Shown here in pieces: positions 1-8,683 of a stretch of 64,000 nt of DNA; the first letter of the stretch is position 1, and each line of letters starts with the position of its first letter. The stretch comes from Vibrio sp. S9_S30 (GTDB lineage Bacteria; Pseudomonadota; Gammaproteobacteria; Enterobacterales; Vibrionaceae), in contig NZ_JAAUWT010000020.1 of assembly GCF_014694455.1 (NCBI RefSeq), positions 1 through 64,000 on the forward strand, in the 5' to 3' direction. The position numbers and the translations under genes are program-made. The notes below the pieces were generated by a model that was given only the letters and a program-made list of their open reading frames with translations, was not told the origin of the DNA and did not search any database.

Positions 1-77
1 CTTCGCTTTTCAGCGACCTAATCTAGCCTCTGACTCGTTTCGTTTCTTTCGAAGCGTTCCCGTGTCAGCGAGGGGGC

Positions 78-105
78 ATTATAGAGATCGGCATTACATT
101 GGCAA
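78..105 (-). promoter_or_regulatory. rRNA operon P1-type promoter reading out of the window to the left
   Basis: On the minus strand a -35 box TTGCCA (105-100) and a perfect -10 box TATAAT (83-78) are separated by 16 bp, the unusual spacing of rrn P1 promoters. The bases after the -10 box, GCCCCCTCGCTGACACGG, closely match the rrnB P1 start region of E. coli. The region just upstream of the -35 box (about 106-150) is A/T-rich like an UP element. The inferred transcript starts near base 70 and runs off the left edge, so an rRNA operon is expected there. Bases 1-70 would be its leader. Confidence 0.8.
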
Positions 106-226
106 GCTCTTTTGAGTGTTTTTTCCAATTTTTAAGTTGTTTGCGTGTTTTTTATTCAAAAGATGGTATTTTCACTATTCTTCTTTCACTTTTTACCCTT
201 TAATCGCCCTAAATTAAGGAGAAATC

Positions 227-781
227 ATGAGCTCAGTTCGAAGTTATAAAGGTATTTGCCCTGAAATTGGTGACGGTGTCTATATAGATAGCAGCTCGGT
301 CTTAGTGGGCGACATTAAAATAGGCAACGATTCTAGCGTTTGGCCACAGGTTGCAGCTAGGGGGGATGTGAACCGCATTTATATTGGTGAACGAACCAAT
401 ATTCAAGACGGGTCCGTTTTACACGTTACTCATAAAAATGCGGAAAACCCTGAGGGCTACCCTCTTATTATTGGTAATGAGGTGACGATTGGTCATAAGG
501 TTATACTTCATGGGTGTACGGTAGGCGATCGTGTGTTAGTGGGTATGGGTGCCATCGTTTTAGACGGCGCATGCATCAAAGATGATGTCATGATCGGTGC
601 GGGCAGTTTAGTGCCTCCGAATAAAGTATTGGAAAGTGGTTATCTGTATATAGGCAGCCCTGTCCAGCAGGCTCGCCCGCTCAGTGAAAAAGAGCTCGCT
701 TTTTTACGAAAGTCTGCGGATAACTATGTCAAAACAAAAAATGAGTACAGTACGGTAGTCAAGCCAGTCAGCTTCGAATAA
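227..781 (+). CDS. yrdA: Gamma-class carbonic anhydrase-like protein YrdA
   Basis: This 184-residue protein is a left-handed beta-helix of the YrdA/gamma-carbonic anhydrase family, built from hexapeptide repeats (VLVGDI, VLHGCTVG and IGAGSLV type). Histidines 66, 90 and 95 match the usual metal-ligand pattern, so a zinc-bound trimer is expected. Whether it hydrates CO2 is uncertain, since many family members show no activity. The ATG follows a good AAGGAG ribosome site. It is transcribed away from the leftward rRNA promoter, and its end overlaps the end of the convergent yrdB by 14 bp. Confidence 0.9.
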   Translation: MSSVRSYKGICPEIGDGVYIDSSSVLVGDIKIGNDSSVWPQVAARGDVNRIYIGERTNIQDGSVLHVTHKNAENPEGYPLIIGNEVTIGHKVILHGCTVGDRVLVGMGAIVLDGACIKDDVMIGAGSLVPPNKVLESGYLYIGSPVQQARPLSEKELAFLRKSADNYVKTKNEYSTVVKPVSFE

Positions 782-1034
782 CCACCTGACCGGAATCGTC
801 ATAGTCTTCATCTTCTATTAAAGATTCAGCAAGCTCTTCTATATCAAAACGGTATTGTGAAAAGAGAGAAAGGGCTTGCTGACCTTCTTCTATTTTCTTT
901 CCACTCAATTGTTCAATGACAGAAATTTGGACGAGGCATTCGATCAACATACCTGACTGCTGTGCGGGGAAACGAACTGCATCATGTTCCTTGTCCCAAG
1001 TTTGAATATCAGGAAAGAGTATGGATTGATTCAT
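768..1034 (-). CDS. yrdB: DUF1488 family protein YrdB
   Basis: This small 88-residue acidic protein matches the DUF1488/YrdB family in length, sequence style and position beside aroE. There is no signal peptide, membrane segment or catalytic motif, and its function is unknown. The C-terminal third is rich in Asp and Glu. It lies 6 bp after the aroE stop codon, so it is probably translated from the same mRNA. Its 3' end overlaps yrdA on the opposite strand. Confidence 0.85.
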   Translation of the reverse strand: MNQSILFPDIQTWDKEHDAVRFPAQQSGMLIECLVQISVIEQLSGKKIEEGQQALSLFSQYRFDIEELAESLIEDEDYDDSGQVVIRS

Positions 1035-1040
1035 AGCTGG

Positions 1041-1871
1041 CTACCCTTCTAAGTTCTTTCTGAGTTCTCGCAGAACTTGCTTTGCACCAGGCCTTAACCC
1101 TCTCCATATCAGGAAGCTTTCTGCGGCTTGTCCGACCAACATGCCTAAACCATCATACGCCTTTGCGACTTGGTTTTCTTTCGCCCATTGATTAAATGCT
1201 GTCAGCCCTTTCCCGTACATCATGTCATAGCTGACGGTTGTTGGACTGAATATCGAAGAGCTAATCGTAGGTCGCTCTCCACTCAAGCTAGCCGACGTAG
1301 AATTGATCACCACATCAAACGACGTATTGATGTCTTCCATAGGAACAGCGTCAATATCGCCAAAGTCTTGAAACATCTCTTCAAGCTTTTTGGCTTTAGC
1401 GTACGTTCGATTGGTTATCACTATACTCTTAGGGGCTTGATCCAGTAGGGGCTTGATCACCCCTCGTGCAGCGCCGCCTGCCCCAATAACCAATATTCGA
1501 GCACCTTCAAGTGGTACTTGGTACTGCAATAAATCTTGAACCAAACCTTCGCCATCGGTGTTATCGCCAATGATTTCTCCATCATCGAGTTTTTTTAACG
1601 TATTCACCGCACCTGCCAATTGGGCTCGCTCAGTCAGTCGGTCGGCAAATTGAAAGGCGTCTTCTTTGAATGGCACAGTAACATTACAGCCTTTCCCACC
1701 TTGTGCGAAAAAGTCCGTTGCCGATTCGACAAAGCCATCCACTGGAGCTTGACGCGTGGTGTAGGATAATGATTGATTGGTTTGCCGAGCAAAGAGGGTG
1801 TGTATAAAAGGGGATTTACTGTGTCCAATAGGGTTACCAAACACGACATATTGATCAATAGATTGCGCCAT
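1041..1871 (-). CDS. aroE: Shikimate dehydrogenase (NADP+)
   Basis: Reduces 3-dehydroshikimate to shikimate with NADPH in the common aromatic amino acid pathway. The 276-residue protein begins with the family signature VFGNPIGHSKSP (shikimate site). It then has NVTVPFK with the catalytic Lys near residue 66, the DNTDGEG motif near residue 103, and the nucleotide-binding loop GAGGAARG near residues 130-137. Its length equals that of the E. coli enzyme. A terminator separates it from hemF upstream, so it may have its own promoter; yrdB follows at 6 bp. Confidence 0.96.
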   Translation of the reverse strand: MAQSIDQYVVFGNPIGHSKSPFIHTLFARQTNQSLSYTTRQAPVDGFVESATDFFAQGGKGCNVTVPFKEDAFQFADRLTERAQLAGAVNTLKKLDDGEIIGDNTDGEGLVQDLLQYQVPLEGARILVIGAGGAARGVIKPLLDQAPKSIVITNRTYAKAKKLEEMFQDFGDIDAVPMEDINTSFDVVINSTSASLSGERPTISSSIFSPTTVSYDMMYGKGLTAFNQWAKENQVAKAYDGLGMLVGQAAESFLIWRGLRPGAKQVLRELRKNLEG

Positions 1872-1892
1872 TTCCTTGCCTGCAAAAATAAA

Positions 1893-1917
1893 ATAGGGTC
1901 ATTTGTACTGACCCTAT
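1893..1917 (-). terminator. Intrinsic terminator after hemF
   Basis: A 9-bp perfect stem (ATAGGGTCA / TGACCCTAT) with a 7-base loop is followed on the minus strand by TTTATTTTT. It lies between hemF and aroE, both leftward, so it should end or reduce tsaC-hemF transcription before aroE. Confidence 0.8.
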
Positions 1918-1940
1918 CATTAGTTCTTTATAACAGGAAG

Positions 1941-2858
1941 TCACCATTCCCTAGGTTTTAGGTAATTTTGGTACAAATCATCTTCAGGTGTCCCTGGTTC
2001 AACCTGATAATCGTATTCCCATCGAGCTAAAGGAGGCATCGACATTAAAATAGACTCGGTACGCCCACCACTTTGTAGCCCAAATAGAGTGCCTCTGTCG
2101 TAGACCAAGTTGAATTCGACGTAGCGACCACGACGGTATAACTGAAATTGACGCTCTTTTTCACCATACTCGGTGTTTTTTCTGCGATCAATGATCGGCA
2201 CAAGTGCTTCGATGTAGCCTTTTCCAACGGCTTGGATGTATTCAAAGCTTTTATCAAATCCCCATTCGTTGAGGTCATCAAAAAACAAGCCACCTACACC
2301 TCGCGTTTCATTGCGATGCGGGAGGAAGAAATATTCATCACACCATTTTTTATGTTCTGAATACACATTGTCGCCAAACGGTGCACAGATTTTTTTTGCC
2401 GTGTTGTGCCAATACAAACAATCTTCTTCAAAAGGATAAAAAGGCGTTAAATCAAAACCGCCACCAAACCACCAAATGGGATCGTGCCCTTCCTTTTCAG
2501 CGACAAAGAAACGCACATTGGCATGGGAAGTGGGTACATAAGGATTGTTCGGGTGCATCACTAACGATACGCCCATGGCTTCAAATTTTCGACCAGCAAG
2601 TTCGGGGCGATGAGCCGTAGCTGACACGGGCATTTCTTGACCAGAAACGTGTGAAAAGTTCACACCGCCTTGCTCAAAGACGTTGCCACCACTCATAACT
2701 CGAGTTCGCCCTCCGCCACCTAGCCGTTCCGTCGATTCACGATGCCAAATATCTTCTTCAAATACAGCCTGACCATCCACTTCTTCAAGCTGTTGGCATA
2801 GAGTGTCCTGAAGTTTTAACAAAAAGTACTTAACTGCATCTTTATCGATATCTGGCAT
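1941..2858 (-). CDS. hemF: Oxygen-dependent coproporphyrinogen III oxidase
   Basis: Carries out the oxygen-requiring decarboxylation of coproporphyrinogen III to protoporphyrinogen IX in haem synthesis. The 305-residue protein is of normal length. It shows the conserved blocks HPNNPYVPTSHANVRFF, WWFGGGFDLTPFYPFEED and FNLVYDRGTLFGLQSGGRTESILMSMPP, the last being the C-terminal family signature. It is cytoplasmic, with no signal peptide. It lies 22 bp after tsaC and is probably cotranscribed with it, as in other Vibrio and enterobacteria. Confidence 0.97.
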   Translation of the reverse strand: MPDIDKDAVKYFLLKLQDTLCQQLEEVDGQAVFEEDIWHRESTERLGGGGRTRVMSGGNVFEQGGVNFSHVSGQEMPVSATAHRPELAGRKFEAMGVSLVMHPNNPYVPTSHANVRFFVAEKEGHDPIWWFGGGFDLTPFYPFEEDCLYWHNTAKKICAPFGDNVYSEHKKWCDEYFFLPHRNETRGVGGLFFDDLNEWGFDKSFEYIQAVGKGYIEALVPIIDRRKNTEYGEKERQFQLYRRGRYVEFNLVYDRGTLFGLQSGGRTESILMSMPPLARWEYDYQVEPGTPEDDLYQNYLKPREW

Positions 2859-2880
2859 TGCGTATTCCTATATCCTCAGG

Positions 2881-3438
2881 TTATCCCTGTCTTAATATGG
2901 TAGACGTTAAAGCGTCGCGTATTTCACTCGGCTTATCACGACCACCGGTTTCACCTTCTAAAATTGCGACCAAGTGTTCACCGAGCTGTGCATGCACTTC
3001 TTGATAAGTCATACATGGAGGCTCACCCGTTAGGTTGGCGCTGGTCGAGGTTAACGGTTTACCAAACGTCTCGCAAAGGTTTTGTACCAATGGATGATCG
3101 GTCACTCTTACTGCAATGGAATCAAATTGACCTGAAAGTAAGTTGGATAACCCCGGTTTTGCGGGCATGACCCAAGTAACCGGTCCTGGCCAGGTATCAA
3201 ATACCGCTTGACGAGCCTCTTCTGTTAATTGAGATTCATCGACATAGGGTTTGAGTTGTTCAAAATTGGCAGCGATAAGAATTAACCCTTTTTCTACTGG
3301 TCTCTTCTTGAGCTCAAGCAACTTTTGAATGGCCTCTGCATTATCAGGGTCACAGCCTACGCCAAATACCCCTTCCGTTGGGTAAGCGATGACTTCCCCA
3401 TCATGGAGCGCCTGAACTGTGTTTTCAAAATTGGTCAA
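2881..3438 (-). CDS. tsaC: Threonylcarbamoyl-AMP synthase (YrdC/RimN)
   Basis: Makes threonylcarbamoyl-AMP from threonine, bicarbonate and ATP, the first step of t6A modification at position 37 of ANN-decoding tRNAs. The 185-residue single-domain YrdC fold shows AYPTEGVFGVGCDP, the KKRP-EKGLI nucleotide-binding block, SIAVRVTDHP and STSANLTG. The start is TTG at 3438, preceded at 6 bp by a strong GGGGG ribosome site; no ATG fits. It is the first gene of a leftward tsaC-hemF unit. Confidence 0.94.
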   Translation of the reverse strand: MTNFENTVQALHDGEVIAYPTEGVFGVGCDPDNAEAIQKLLELKKRPVEKGLILIAANFEQLKPYVDESQLTEEARQAVFDTWPGPVTWVMPAKPGLSNLLSGQFDSIAVRVTDHPLVQNLCETFGKPLTSTSANLTGEPPCMTYQEVHAQLGEHLVAILEGETGGRDKPSEIRDALTSTILRQG

Positions 3439-3543
3439 TTAGACCCCCTTATCTTTAGCATTTGAGCGGTAGTGTACAAAGAGTTTACACCTCAACCCAA
3501 AAGTAATTTATTAGTAAACTGTATCAAACCTTAAAACGATTTT

Positions 3544-3581
3544 GCGCAAACGTTTTCCTTACCGAAAATTCTACGTATAAT
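3544..3581 (+). promoter_or_regulatory. purEK promoter with PurR-type operator
   Basis: The 16-bp sequence GCGCAAACGTTTTCCT at 3544-3559 is close to the PurR operator consensus (ACGCAAACGTTTTCNT). A perfect -10 box TATAAT lies at 3576-3581, so the operator covers the -35 position (about 3553-3558, TTTTCC, weak). This is the same arrangement as at E. coli purE. The inference is repression by PurR with hypoxanthine or guanine as corepressor. Confidence 0.82.
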
Positions 3582-3630
3582 GCGCGCAAAATATCCGCTC
3601 ACCCAATGAAAGCGCTGAAGGAGTATTGAG

Positions 3631-4116
3631 ATGCAAGTCGGTATTATTATGGGTTCTAAATCAGATTGGCCAACCATGAAGCTGGCAGCAGAAATGCTGG
3701 ATCGCTTTGGTGTGACCTATGAAACGAAAGTGGTTTCTGCCCACCGAACTCCACAATTATTGGCCGACTACGCCAATGGCGCCAAAGACCGCGGCATTAA
3801 GGTCATCATTGCTGGCGCAGGCGGTGCCGCACACTTACCCGGTATGGCCGCAGCCTTTACAAGCTTGCCGGTTCTGGGTGTTCCAGTGCAATCTCGCGCT
3901 CTAAAAGGGATGGATTCCCTACTCTCTATTGTACAAATGCCTAAAGGCATTGCCGTAGGCACACTGGCCATCGGTGAGGCCGGCGCAGCAAATGCTGGTA
4001 TTTTGGCCGCTCAAATCATTGGCACACACAATGAAGAAGTAATGGCAAAAGTGGAAGCTTTTCGCCAAGAGCAAACTGAGACGGTTTTAGCTAACCCAAA
4101 CCCAGCCGAGGATTGA
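3631..4116 (+). CDS. purE: N5-carboxyaminoimidazole ribonucleotide mutase
   Basis: Converts N5-CAIR to CAIR in de novo purine synthesis. The 161-residue class I PurE protein shows the phosphate-binding start GIIMGSKSDWPTM, the catalytic-loop SAHRTP near residue 45 and GAGGAAHLPGM near residues 71-81. The ribosome site GAAGGAG precedes the ATG. It is the first gene of purEK; its stop codon sits 5 bp before the purK ATG. Confidence 0.97.
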   Translation: MQVGIIMGSKSDWPTMKLAAEMLDRFGVTYETKVVSAHRTPQLLADYANGAKDRGIKVIIAGAGGAAHLPGMAAAFTSLPVLGVPVQSRALKGMDSLLSIVQMPKGIAVGTLAIGEAGAANAGILAAQIIGTHNEEVMAKVEAFRQEQTETVLANPNPAED

Positions 4117-4121
4117 TCCCC

Positions 4122-5249
4122 ATGCACGTTCTTGTCTTAGGCGCTGGTCAACTGGCTCGAATGATGTCTTTGGCTGGTGCGCCATTGAACATCCATATTT
4201 CAGCCTTCGATGTAGGCACAGAAAATATCGTTCACCCACTCACCCAGCAAGTGATTGGGAAGGGCTTGACTACAGCGATTGAGCAAGCGGATGTCATCAC
4301 TGCCGAATTCGAACACATTCCGCACGATGTGCTTGATGAGTGTGAAAAAAGCGGTAAATTTTTCCCAACTACCGATGCCATCAAAGCCGGTGGTGATCGT
4401 CGCATAGAAAAATCGCTACTTGATAATGCCAAGGTGAAAAATGCCAGGTACTTCGTGATCCATACGAAAAGTGACCTTGAGAAAGCCATCGAACATGTTG
4501 GCATTCCAATGGTATTGAAAAGTACCCTTGGTGGTTACGATGGGAAAGGGCAGTGGCGCTTAAAAGACAAGACACAGGTCGATGCCATTTGGCAGGAAAT
4601 GTCCGAATGCATTGCAGAAACACCAAACCAAGCCATTGTGGCAGAAGAGTTTGTGCCATTTCAGCGTGAAGTGTCTTTGGTTGGCGCTCGAAATGCCGCT
4701 GGCGAAATTGCCATCTACCCATTGGCAGAAAATGTTCATACTGATGGCGTTTTAACGCTATCCACAGCCATTGCGGATGAAACACTTCAAGCGCAAGCCA
4801 ATACGGCATTTACAGCGGTAGCGGAGTCTTTAAACTATGTGGGGGTGTTGGCACTGGAGTTCTTCGATGTCAATGGCGAACTATTGGTCAATGAAATCGC
4901 GCCTCGCGTTCATAATTCCGGTCACTGGACTCAGCAAGGTGCGGAAACGTGTCAGTTTGAGAACCACTTACGTGCCGTGTGTGGGTTGCCTTTAGGCAGC
5001 ACCGCCCTTATACGTCCAACATCGATGGTGAATATTTTAGGTGAAGACCGAGTACCAGAGAGCGTTTTAGCTATGCCTGAATGCCATGTTCATTGGTACG
5101 GAAAGGAAAAGCGTGCTGGTCGTAAAATGGGTCACATCAATGTGTGCGCCGCGAGTGATGAGGCGTTAAAAGCCGCTCTGATCAAGCTTGCCAACATGCT
5201 AGATGCCGAAGCGTTTCCTGCATTAAAGGAAAGCACTCAAGCGCTTTAA
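4122..5249 (+). CDS. purK: N5-carboxyaminoimidazole ribonucleotide synthase
   Basis: ATP-grasp enzyme that carboxylates AIR to N5-CAIR, the substrate of PurE. I chose the ATG at 4122 (375 residues, starting MHVLVLGAGQLARM). A GAGGA site lies 9 bp upstream, and the alternative TTG at 4113 would overlap the purE stop and have no room for a ribosome site. Visible blocks are the N-terminal GAGQLARM loop, LGGYDGKGQW and AEEFVPFQREVSLVGAR of the ATP-grasp domain, and NEIAPRVHNSGHWT with metal- and substrate-binding residues. Confidence 0.96.
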   Translation: MHVLVLGAGQLARMMSLAGAPLNIHISAFDVGTENIVHPLTQQVIGKGLTTAIEQADVITAEFEHIPHDVLDECEKSGKFFPTTDAIKAGGDRRIEKSLLDNAKVKNARYFVIHTKSDLEKAIEHVGIPMVLKSTLGGYDGKGQWRLKDKTQVDAIWQEMSECIAETPNQAIVAEEFVPFQREVSLVGARNAAGEIAIYPLAENVHTDGVLTLSTAIADETLQAQANTAFTAVAESLNYVGVLALEFFDVNGELLVNEIAPRVHNSGHWTQQGAETCQFENHLRAVCGLPLGSTALIRPTSMVNILGEDRVPESVLAMPECHVHWYGKEKRAGRKMGHINVCAASDEALKAALIKLANMLDAEAFPALKESTQAL

Positions 5250-5267
5250 TAATCCCATAACTCGTGA

Positions 5268-5298
5268 TAACGGCACTCAACTCAAGTGAGTGCCGTTA
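5268..5298 (+). terminator. Terminator between purK and yrdD
   Basis: A perfect 12-bp inverted repeat TAACGGCACTCA / TGAGTGCCGTTA has a 7-base loop and is followed by TTTATTG. It lies between the convergent purK and yrdD and abuts the yrdD stop codon, so it may work in both directions. Confidence 0.8.
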
Positions 5299-5299
5299 T

Positions 5300-5869
5300 T
5301 TATTGAATTTGCTCTTTCTGACATTTCCGGTTCGCGCACAATATTTTCACACCAGACGCCAGCGTCTTCTCTACCAACAGTGGGTAGTCACACTCATCAC
5401 ATTCCCCAAGCAATGGCTTATGGTTCACTGCAAATTTGCATTTTGGGTAACCATTGCAGGCGTAAAACATTTTCCCAAAGCGAGACTTTCTCTCGATCAA
5501 ATGACCATTCTTACATTCAGGGCAAGCAATCTCTTCTTCGGCTTTCAACTCTTCTTTAGGAGGATCTAGGGACTCAATATGATGGCACTCTGGATACGCA
5601 CTGCACCCGATAAACATGCCATAACGACCCTGCCTCAGCACCAATTCACTGGAACATATCGGACAAGGGACACCCAACTCCTTAACGATATGACCATCGT
5701 TTTGACCAAGGGCACGAATGTAATCACAGGACGGATACTGGCTGCATCCAAGAAAAGGACCATGCTTACCATGGCGTAAGGACAATTCTCCACCGCATTG
5801 AGGGCACGGTTCTTTATCCAGTGCGTGCTCATGGGCAGAGAATAATTGAGAATTAATTTTACCGCTCAT
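5300..5869 (-). CDS. yrdD: Topoisomerase I-type zinc-finger protein YrdD
   Basis: The 189-residue protein consists of four zinc ribbons of the type found at the C-terminus of DNA topoisomerase I. CPQCGG...CSQYPSC, CPICSS...CSAYPEC, CPECKN...CNGYPKC and CDECDY...CANRKC occur in that order. There is no topoisomerase catalytic domain, so it probably binds single-stranded nucleic acid or partners. It matches YrdD in length and in its position upstream of smg and dprA. The true role is unknown. It is the last gene of the leftward set LysM protein-dprA-smg-yrdD. Confidence 0.88.
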   Translation of the reverse strand: MSGKINSQLFSAHEHALDKEPCPQCGGELSLRHGKHGPFLGCSQYPSCDYIRALGQNDGHIVKELGVPCPICSSELVLRQGRYGMFIGCSAYPECHHIESLDPPKEELKAEEEIACPECKNGHLIERKSRFGKMFYACNGYPKCKFAVNHKPLLGECDECDYPLLVEKTLASGVKILCANRKCQKEQIQ

Positions 5870-5882
5870 TCACCCAAAACCA

Positions 5883-6356
5883 TTAATGAAGAATACCACT
5901 CTCGGTAGTATACAAGAGCTCCTCCATTTGGGTGTAAGCGTTTTCATTACCCGGCACATTAAACAGTACCATTAATACTATCCACTTTAGATCGTCCAGC
6001 TGAAAATCACTGGTTTCCAAGCCCATGACTCGATCAATGATCATTTCACGAGTTTCGGCGGTTAACACTTCAACTTGCTCCAAAAACAGCAAGAATCCGC
6101 GACATTCGATATCTAAACGTGTCATTTCAGTACGTGTGTAAATACGCACCGACGTAGCTGCACTGGTTCTCATGGCGGATTGTGCATCGCTTTGTTGCAG
6201 CGCGGCCAAGTCCTCTAACCAATTCAGGGCTTTGTAAATCTCTTTTTGGTGGAATCCAGCTCTGAGAAGCTCATCTTCCAACTCATCTTGATCGACCATC
6301 AATTCCGCATCACTGTGGATGTAGGTCTCGAACAAATACATCAGTATGTCCATCAT
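5883..6356 (-). CDS. smg: DUF494 family protein Smg
   Basis: The 157-residue protein of the Smg/DUF494 family is known only as a conserved neighbour of dprA. It begins MMDILMYLFETYIHSDAEL, a family hallmark, and has an Asp/Glu-rich helical N-terminal half. No catalytic motif or membrane segment is seen, and its biochemical function is unknown. Its start lies 2 bp after the dprA stop codon, which suggests translational coupling. Confidence 0.9.
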   Translation of the reverse strand: MMDILMYLFETYIHSDAELMVDQDELEDELLRAGFHQKEIYKALNWLEDLAALQQSDAQSAMRTSAATSVRIYTRTEMTRLDIECRGFLLFLEQVEVLTAETREMIIDRVMGLETSDFQLDDLKWIVLMVLFNVPGNENAYTQMEELLYTTESGILH

Positions 6357-6358
6357 AG

Positions 6359-7459
6359 TTAGCCCCTCCCCTTTCGAATATAGCCACCAGGTACTGCAAC
6401 AACATACCCTGAAAGCTCAAGCTCCAGTAGTTGCATCATGACTTCATGCACAGGTATATGGGTCCGCTCTGCAAGAATATCAACGGGTGTTGCTTCTAAC
6501 CCTACGTTAGCCATTAGTTCGGGAAATGGCAATTCTTCTTGCGAGGCATCTTCACTAAATATAGATGTTTGTTGAGAAAACGACCAAGAAACTAAATTTT
6601 CCACTTCTTGGAGAATATCTTCGGACGATTGGACTAGGCAGGCACCAGACTTAATCAGCGTATTGCCCCCTCTTGCGTTGGGGTTATGAATGGAACCAGG
6701 CAGTGCAAAAACATCGCGACCTTGCTCTGCGGCATATCGCGCCGTTATTAAGGATCCACTGCGCTCGGCAGCTTCAACAACAAACACCCCGACAGACAAC
6801 CCACTGATAATACGGTTACGACGTGGGAAATGCTCAGGTCTGGGTTTGGTATTGGGGCGAAACTCAGAAACCAAAGCACCTTGCTCTATTATCCTTTGGG
6901 CAAGATTTCGATGTCGAGTGGGGTAAATACAGTCCAGCCCCGATCCCAATACAGCAACGGTTTGCCCGCCTCCCTCCAATGCACCATCGTGTGCGTGTCC
7001 ATCCACACCCAGCGCCAAACCACTGGTAACCACTAGCCCATTCGCTGATAAATCTTTGGCAAATGCTCTCGCTGTCTGAAGCCCTTCGATACTGGCGTTT
7101 CGACTGCCCACCATCGCTATTTGGGGTGCACTCAACGATTGCACATCCCCTTTTACAAACAGTGTGGTAGGCGGTGAAGAGACTTCTTTGAGTAAAGAGG
7201 GGTACGAACCATCAAGCAAGGTCACAATGTGATGGTTTGAATCCAATTGCCATTCCAAGCACTCATCCACCTCTGGGTGTGATTTGGCTTTAAGAAATTG
7301 GATTTGTTTCGGCTTAAGCCCTATGGATTGCCATCGCTCTTCACTGGATGCGAGCAAATTGATGGGAGCATCAATAGTGAGTAATCGAGTCAGAGACTGA
7401 CCACCCAATTGAGGTGTAAAACTCAATGTCAGCCAAGCTCTTAGCTCATTTTCGGTCAT
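6359..7459 (-). CDS. dprA: DNA-processing protein DprA
   Basis: Loads RecA on incoming single-stranded DNA during natural transformation. The 366-residue protein has an N-terminal SAM-like region (1-90). The Rossmann-type DprA domain follows, with MVGSRNAS near residue 115, SGLALGVDGHAHDGAL near 140, LGSGLDCIYP near 170 and SEFRPNTKPRPEHFPRRNRIISGLS. A C-terminal winged-helix DML1-like domain begins near residue 305. It directly abuts the LysM gene (no bases between stop and start), so the two are cotranscribed. Its presence, with comM elsewhere in the window, fits a transformable Vibrio. Confidence 0.96.
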   Translation of the reverse strand: MTENELRAWLTLSFTPQLGGQSLTRLLTIDAPINLLASSEERWQSIGLKPKQIQFLKAKSHPEVDECLEWQLDSNHHIVTLLDGSYPSLLKEVSSPPTTLFVKGDVQSLSAPQIAMVGSRNASIEGLQTARAFAKDLSANGLVVTSGLALGVDGHAHDGALEGGGQTVAVLGSGLDCIYPTRHRNLAQRIIEQGALVSEFRPNTKPRPEHFPRRNRIISGLSVGVFVVEAAERSGSLITARYAAEQGRDVFALPGSIHNPNARGGNTLIKSGACLVQSSEDILQEVENLVSWSFSQQTSIFSEDASQEELPFPELMANVGLEATPVDILAERTHIPVHEVMMQLLELELSGYVVAVPGGYIRKGRG

Positions 7460-8566
7460 TTAACTCTCTTCGTCCTTGGCTTCCACAGCGTCATTTTGTT
7501 GCGCTTTCAATAATGGAGACAAACCCAATGTTTGGGTATGAATCGGTGCTTGACTTCGGGTAATCAGCGCAATACTGAAAGAAGCATACGGTCGAATGAC
7601 AATCATCTCCCCAACAGAAACATCGGGAAGCTTCTCGCTGAACCATCCATCGTCCACAATGTAATTACCCCGACTTCCAGAAACGCCTAATCCTTCTTCC
7701 CAAAGATCAAACATGGTGCCTTGCTCGACCTTGTCGTTAAGTCCGCGATCAATAATCACAACTTGATTACGACCGATAAACTTGCCTCCCTCTAAAGAAC
7801 CAAGAATCGACACCGAGACATTTTTCGGGGCGGGCTCTGGGTAGAAAGTGTTGGATAACGACAATCCTTCATGATGCTGATAAGGCAAAGCAAAATCATT
7901 CGAGAGAATTTCTTGCTTCTGAGATTCCACTTTTAACGCACTCAGTTTCTCCTCTGACTTTACTAACGTTGCCGTTGCCACCATTTTCAAAGAAAAGACT
8001 TCTTCACCACTGTCACTGCGTTGATATTTTGAGACAGATCGATAAATACCCCAATGTGTCTCTGTGGTACTGCCATCAATGAACAATTGGTCATGCTGAC
8101 TTAAGAAACGTCTCCCATCTTGCGTGCCAACGACTCGCATCGCGCTGTCTAGAGTGGCTTGGGTAACCAATTTGTCTGAATTGATGTAAGGCAAAACCAA
8201 CCCTTCAGGCAAAGTTGGTACCGCATCTTTATCTAAAATACGGGCTTTAGGAGAAAGCGTAAGCAACGGTTTTCGGCTCAACATGGGTTGCCCATTTCGC
8301 CAGACTAACGTTAGCTTGTCGCCAGGATAGATCAGATGAGGGTTGTTGATGTCTGGGTTAATTTGCCAAAGTCGAGGCCAAAGCCAAGGGCTGTCGAGGT
8401 AAAGTGCTGAAATATCCCATAGGGTATCGCCTTTTTTCACTTCATACGTTTTCGGTGCGTTTTCTTTAACCGATAAAACATCACTTTTTGCAAGGACACT
8501 ATGTGCGACAACACATGTTATTATAGTTAAAGAGGTATGACCTAACTTGGCCATTATTCCTTTCAT
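7460..8566 (-). CDS. LysM-domain exported protein
   Basis: Secreted or periplasmic protein with one LysM peptidoglycan-binding domain (KTYEVKKGDTLWDISALY...NPHLIYPGDKL, about residues 40-90), then about 270 residues with no motif I recognise. The signal peptide (hydrophobic stretch before SVLA, cleaved before KSD) is clear. I chose the ATG at 8566. A TTG at 8587 and an ATG at 8554 are alternatives, and the ribosome sites do not decide between them. The family is conserved upstream of dprA in gammaproteobacteria; its function is unknown, presumably linked to the cell wall. Confidence 0.85.
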   Translation of the reverse strand: MKGIMAKLGHTSLTIITCVVAHSVLAKSDVLSVKENAPKTYEVKKGDTLWDISALYLDSPWLWPRLWQINPDINNPHLIYPGDKLTLVWRNGQPMLSRKPLLTLSPKARILDKDAVPTLPEGLVLPYINSDKLVTQATLDSAMRVVGTQDGRRFLSQHDQLFIDGSTTETHWGIYRSVSKYQRSDSGEEVFSLKMVATATLVKSEEKLSALKVESQKQEILSNDFALPYQHHEGLSLSNTFYPEPAPKNVSVSILGSLEGGKFIGRNQVVIIDRGLNDKVEQGTMFDLWEEGLGVSGSRGNYIVDDGWFSEKLPDVSVGEMIVIRPYASFSIALITRSQAPIHTQTLGLSPLLKAQQNDAVEAKDEES

Positions 8567-8683
8567 AACCTCAATTTCCCTATCCAATATTGGCTAGGAT
8601 GCTGTCATTTAGGTTATAAAATGTCTAGAATTGAGCCAGCTAGGTTTTAGCTGTTTCGGCACAGTTCAATATTTAGAGTGTAT

